A DNA stretch of 64,000 bases from assembly GCA_035236585.1 (NCBI GenBank), contig CP141131.1:18699103-18763102 (forward strand), in the 5' to 3' direction. Shown one piece after another: positions 60,804-64,000 of the stretch. Under the pieces are notes generated by a model. The model was not told the origin of the DNA and made no database searches. It saw only the letters and a list, made by a program, of their open reading frames with translations. Each line of letters begins with the position of its first letter. The stretch's first letter is position 1. This DNA is from Warburgia ugandensis. Lineage: Eukaryota; Streptophyta; Magnoliopsida; Canellales; Canellaceae. The position numbers were made by a program, and so were the translations under genes.

Positions 60804-60984
60804 ACTTCCTTCTCCCCTCTTCTTTCTTCTTCTTTCTTCTTTCTTTCTTTTCTCTTCCTCTCGTTGGGTTCTGAGAACGGTCTATTCATTCGATTAAATG
60901 GGGAGGGGGTGCAGATATCAATTTGGCCCCCTCCTTTAATAATATGTTTTACATTGTTATTATTTTATGGGATGTCACACAATA

Positions 60985-61041
60985 TCCAAAAATATAGGCA
61001 AACTCTGTTTTTCTTTTATTCATGTGCTCAAAACAACTACA
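60985..61041 (+). repeat. copia 3' LTR, second part
   Basis: Continues the LTR (TCCAAAAATATAGGCAAACTC) to its end AACAACTACA. Target duplication GATCT follows at 61042-61046. Confidence 0.9.
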
Positions 61042-61051
61042 GATCTAGAAT

Positions 61052-61067
61052 TTCGATAGAGAGAGAG

Positions 61068-61109
<42 letters not shown>
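61052..61109. repeat. (GA)n microsatellite
   Basis: GA run with one AAA interruption, between the copia target duplication and a SINE fragment. Confidence 0.95.
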
Positions 61110-61113
<4 letters not shown>

Positions 61114-61174
61114 TTGAACCTGTGACGTCAAGGTCATACGACGACAACTTTACCCTTGCACCAAGGCTTCCCTC
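61110..61174 (-). mobile_element. Au-type SINE head fragment
   Basis: Only the tRNA-like 5' part, reversed: TTTGAACCTGTGACGTCAAGG (B box) and TTGCACCAAGGCTTCCC (A-box end). Confidence 0.7.
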
Positions 61175-61208
61175 CAAAGAGAGTATTACCTTACCAGATT
61201 AATTATTT

Positions 61209-61371
61209 TGCAACGGCATAGTTGTTATCGTATGGCCTTAAGGCCACGGGTCCAAGGCATAGAAACAGCCTCTTGCAACATACAAGATAAGGCATCTACT
61301 ATAGACCCTTGTGGTCCACCCCTTCGCTGGACCATGCATACAGGAGATCTTCGGGCAATGAGGCTGTCCTT
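61209..61371 (+). mobile_element. Au-type SINE
   Basis: Plus-strand copy with TTTTGCAACGGCATAGTTG, ACGGGTCCAAGGC, AACAGCCTCTTGCAACAT, TATAGACCCTTGTGGTCCAC and a TGAGGCTGTCCTTTTTT end. Head-to-head with the fragment at 61110-61174, 34 bp apart. Confidence 0.85.
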
Positions 61372-63219
61372 TTTTATATTCTTGTAAGGACCATGCCTTC
61401 TGGCAATTTTACTGCTTAAGACAAGTGTTAAATAATGACGAACCCCTTCGAAGCAGCATGTGCGGCAGAATGATTATATGGTGTTTCCTTGATTCATCCT
61501 CCAACCCCAACCCATTCCCCCCCACCCCTACGCAGTGTTTGTGCTGTATCAAAGGCATGTATAAAAGTACAGGTGGGACACAGGAGGATGGTGATCCAAC
61601 CCGTCCATCTTCTGGGTTACAGTCTAGACAGGTGATGCCACAAATATTAGCCATTGAGTGACCTAACGCCCCAGCCATTTCAGCAGATTCAGTAGAGAGT
61701 AAAAGCCGTTGTACAATCCAGTGGAGATCTTTGGTGCATAACACATAAGATTAACAAGGCGGATGAGCGAACTTCTAGGTCCCTCGTAAACCTTTTTAGC
61801 TGTCTGTAAAATCTTATATTGATTTTCATGTTTGCAGACACATAATTTACATGAACCCTAACCCTGGATACACCAAGACCCTTTATGATTTACCTCTTTG
61901 CCGAATTACCCAGCGTATGCAGAAGTTACCATGTACCGGACTGCATTTTTTTTCTTTTTTTAAGTCAAATTTGGCTAGCTTCCATGTGATGCTCTAAATC
62001 ACTTCTTAGGCAAATCAGCAACTTGACCATGTTAGGCTGCATTTATAGCATAGTTTTAAACTGCAGTATTGACATTAAAACTAGCTCTAGAAGTTTCTAT
62101 ATGTTTTTTTTGCTGAAAACTAGCTCTAATGTTACTCTAACTACAACCACATGTAGCCCTCCCTAGGCGTGGGAAGCTTTCCACTCCGGAAAACCAGACT
62201 GATTATCCATTAAACTAAAAGCCTAGCCAACAAGCGGCGATTCTTTGACTTCTGCATCTAAACACAGCCCTTATCCACATTATCAACCAGAAAAACCCGG
62301 TGAATCCAGCCCCACGATTCATTAAACCTGCCAAAACCAATGAATTTGCACGCGTTCACAGACAATCTGACCAACATGCTTTGCTGAAAACGAATCTGTT
62401 TCCATGGTGTTGGATTCCAATAGCCAATCAGCATATCGATTCAATTAGGATTTAAGGAACCTCTGTACAGGCAGACACCTAGGCTGGCATGTCCCCCAAT
62501 TGAAAACCTCCTCAGACCTTCGCCACACCCAAACAAGATTTCAATTATCATAAACAGGACCCTGTTCTCAAAACGGCTATCTATCTATATATATGGTGCC
62601 AGCCAAAGTAGAGTCAGGTACAAGCATTCATAGACCAGAAACTAAGCACAGGCTTTACCAGCATTTTGCACACAATGTGCAACCAAGTCTGCAACGTTCC
62701 TGCTTCGGCTTTCATTAAAGGAAGTTTTGAGCGAAGACGGCCACAACCAAAGAGAGGTCAGATCAAGTCCAGAATAGTAGCCACTGCAATCCAATCCCTC
62801 TTTTCTATGCTTTCTAGAGCCACATCACCGTGACCAACATTCAGACTGGAAAGCCCATTGGGGGAAATCCAGAAAAGCAACATCTTCATCATGTTAGGCA
62901 TTGGATGTGATACCGTGGTTGAGCATATCTTTGAACGATTTTAAGTATTTGATTGATTTGAGAGGAACAAACATCTTGATTCCGAAGCAATAATTGTATG
63001 TGGACCCTTTCAAATAGGGTATGCTTGTATGCTTCAACATTACAGTTTTGGATTGCAAAGAAATGAAACACAAACAAATTTTTCGACAACAAATAGCTTG
63101 TCAACAGAAATGCAGCATTTTCATTAGTACATGGCAGCGTAACGGCACGAGCAGCTACTCCATTCTCAAATGTCATTATGTCAACTATATCGCACTTGTT
63201 CTGTATGTTGCGGTCGTAG
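61372..63219. other. intergenic or 3' region, no feature recognised
   Basis: No supported gene. The part nearest 63219 is probably the 3' UTR of the minus-strand exon at 63220-63441. Confidence 0.3.
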
Positions 63220-63441
63220 TTATTGAAGTGTTACTTCAGCATGGTCTGGAATCTCCAAGCTACTGGATGGTTTAGCGCCAACAGAGACTAGGTTTTTGAA
63301 CCAAGCGCTTTGGAATCTGGAAATACCTCTGTTGGAATTGCTCGGGGATTCAGGAGTAGGCGAGGAGTTGGAGTTTAGACCTGCAATGAATCGATATGCC
63401 ACTTTGCTAGCAGAGACAATTTCTGTTTTAGCTTGTCTCAA
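63220..63441 (-). CDS. terminal exon of an unrecognised gene
   Basis: Minus-strand frame of 73 codons plus TAA begins directly after a good acceptor (CTTTTGCAG before TTGAGACAAGC). It reads LRQAKTEIVSASKVAYRFIA, a Ser/Asn/Pro-rich middle, then SRFQSAWFKNLVSVGAK and a C-terminal EIPDHAEVTLQ. Composition and the splice site favour a real last exon. The reading phase at the acceptor cannot be fixed without the preceding exon, which lies above 63442 or outside the window. Product unknown. Confidence 0.5.
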   Translation of the reverse strand: MRQAKTEIVSASKVAYRFIAGLNSNSSPTPESPSNSNRGISRFQSAWFKNLVSVGAKPSSSLEIPDHAEVTLQ

Positions 63442-63607
63442 CTGCAAAAGGATAAAAGAGAAAATCCAAAAGTCATGGGCAGTAAACCAAATGAAGTGCA
63501 CAAATAGCTACAGTTAACATATAATCCAAATCGCTGTTAGAAATAACCCACCCAAGCAAATCACTGTTAGTAAGAACCTAGCAAAATATTAATTTCACGC
63601 AAATGCT

Positions 63608-63756
63608 ACGTAAAAGTTGTTGTCGTGTGACCTTGAGGTCACGGATTCAAGCCGAAACAGCCTCTTGCAAAATGCAAGGTAAGGCTGTGTATTTTAGGCC
63701 CATGTGGTCCGCCCCTTCCCCGGACCCTACCTAGGAGGGAGCTTCGTGCACCGGGG
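63608..63756 (+). mobile_element. Au-type SINE, slightly 5'-truncated
   Basis: AAAGTTGTTGTCGTGTGACC, ACGGATTCAAGCC (B box), ACAGCCTCTTGCAAAATGCA, GGCCCATGTGGTCCGCCCC and GAGCTTCGTGCACCGGGG. The A-box end is missing. It would lie in an intron of the minus-strand gene if that gene extends to the right. Confidence 0.88.
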
Positions 63757-63848
63757 AATATGCATCCATTCGTCTTCAAGAAAAATAGCTTCATTCTTGA
63801 AATAGCAGACTTGCCAAGTAAACTCCATAGAAAGAAAGCACTCACTTG

Positions 63849-64000
63849 GCTCATGCACTGACATCAAAAGAAACACCCATCACATTTAGTGAGCGCTCTA
63901 AGTGATCAATGAAAAGTTTAAACCCGACTAGAAGAACTCTAGTTTCAGCCTCACTAGAGAAGATGCATCCATTTGTCTCCAAGAGCTTAATGTTCAACCA
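63849..64000 (-). other. possible partial exon at the window edge
   Basis: The minus strand reads LNIKLLETNGCIFSSEAETR and continues open to a TGA about 49 codons in, at plus 63850. A GTGAGT donor-like site lies just past it, at about plus 63842. The motif KTNGCIF also occurs about 200 bp away on the same strand (near 63760), as if a piece had been duplicated. Composition is protein-like but nothing was recognised. Confidence 0.2.

Larger units (their letters stand above)
53682..60979 (-). mobile_element. Ty3/gypsy LTR element C, internally deleted
   Basis: Inserted into the copia 3' LTR with duplication CAATA (53677-53681 and 60980-60984). It begins TGTGACACCCTAGG and ends GGGATGTCACA. Layout on the plus strand: a 429-bp LTR stump (53682-54110), about 1 kb of internal sequence (54111-55167) homologous to element A, the primer site (55153-55166), then a nearly complete LTR (55168-60979) split by solo LTR D. 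One deletion removed most of the left LTR and nearly all of the internal region, joining LTR to internal sequence at about 54110. Confidence 0.85.
55168..60979 (-). repeat. element C 5' LTR, split by solo LTR D
   Basis: Without the insert it is about 2.97 kb, close to the LTRs of element A and alignable with them, for example from 59330 onward with 38300 and 50290. It contains the hairpin at 55650-55673, one unit of the 127-bp array and a (CT)n run at 60730-60801. Confidence 0.85.
33930..61041 (+). mobile_element. Ty1/copia LTR retrotransposon, split by two nested insertions
   Basis: Outer element of the nest. Both LTRs begin TGTTAGAAGATGTGC, and GATCT flanks the whole at 33925-33929 and 61042-61046. 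Gene order gag, protease, integrase, reverse transcriptase, RNase H identifies Ty1/copia. Removing the two gypsy insertions leaves about 4.7 kb, a normal copia length. LTRs differ at roughly one position in ten by eye, so the insertion is old. Excising the first gypsy element with one copy of its target duplication restores the pol frame across the junction (codons MVDD then VPVRGT). Confidence 0.93.

Noticed and set aside
53682-60979. Considered as a DNA transposon because of the inverted ends TGTGACACCC and GGGATGTCACA
   Set aside because: The 5-bp duplication, adjacent tRNA-Met primer site and second LTR copy show that these are the palindromic ends of gypsy LTRs.

Overview
This is a plant nuclear genomic window, from an angiosperm. 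It is AT-rich, sparsely genic and heavily loaded with retroelements. The plant assignment rests on a CrRLK1L (malectin-like) receptor kinase, many copies of an Au-type plant SINE, Ty1/copia and Ty3/gypsy elements primed by initiator tRNA-Met, and plant-sized introns. I cannot name the species.

Left part (1-33.9 kb) is the gene-bearing part. It starts with an RNase H-type relic (367-657, minus) and several local tandem duplications. At 3927-5375 (plus) lies a receptor-like protein with a complete malectin-like ectodomain, one membrane span and a short tail, but no kinase. About 10 kb away, tail to tail with it, is a full-length receptor kinase of the same family (15044-17566, minus, 840 residues). 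The two look like diverged paralogues, so the short one may modulate the long one or its ligands. A three-exon stretch at 28093-28713 encodes an RBM18-like RRM protein whose first exon I could not place. A small serine-rich reading frame lies at 30495-30707 (minus). The rest holds Au-type SINEs (11 of 14), two copies of a second tRNA-derived SINE family, a short gypsy-like LTR element (5996-7184) and a LINE/RNase H relic near 23.3-23.8 kb.

Middle part (33930-61041) is one nested retrotransposon cluster, resolved here to five insertions, each with an intact 5-bp target-site duplication. A Ty1/copia element (TSD GATCT) was hit in its pol gene by a gypsy element on the minus strand (36694-51794, TSD ATGAT, 3.1-kb LTRs). 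That gypsy element holds a 4.3-kb probable solo LTR (43316-47652, TSD ATAGA). The copia 3' LTR was hit by a related, internally deleted gypsy element (53682-60979, TSD CAATA). That one in turn holds a 2.8-kb solo LTR (56491-59323, TSD ATATA). The copia polyprotein is broken by stops and a frameshift. The gypsy LTRs share a perfectly preserved hairpin although the sequence around it has diverged.

Right part (61.05-64 kb) has three more Au-type SINEs and, on the minus strand, the terminal exon of an unrecognised gene (63220-63441) that runs towards or past the window edge. I saw no tRNA, rRNA or CRISPR features.
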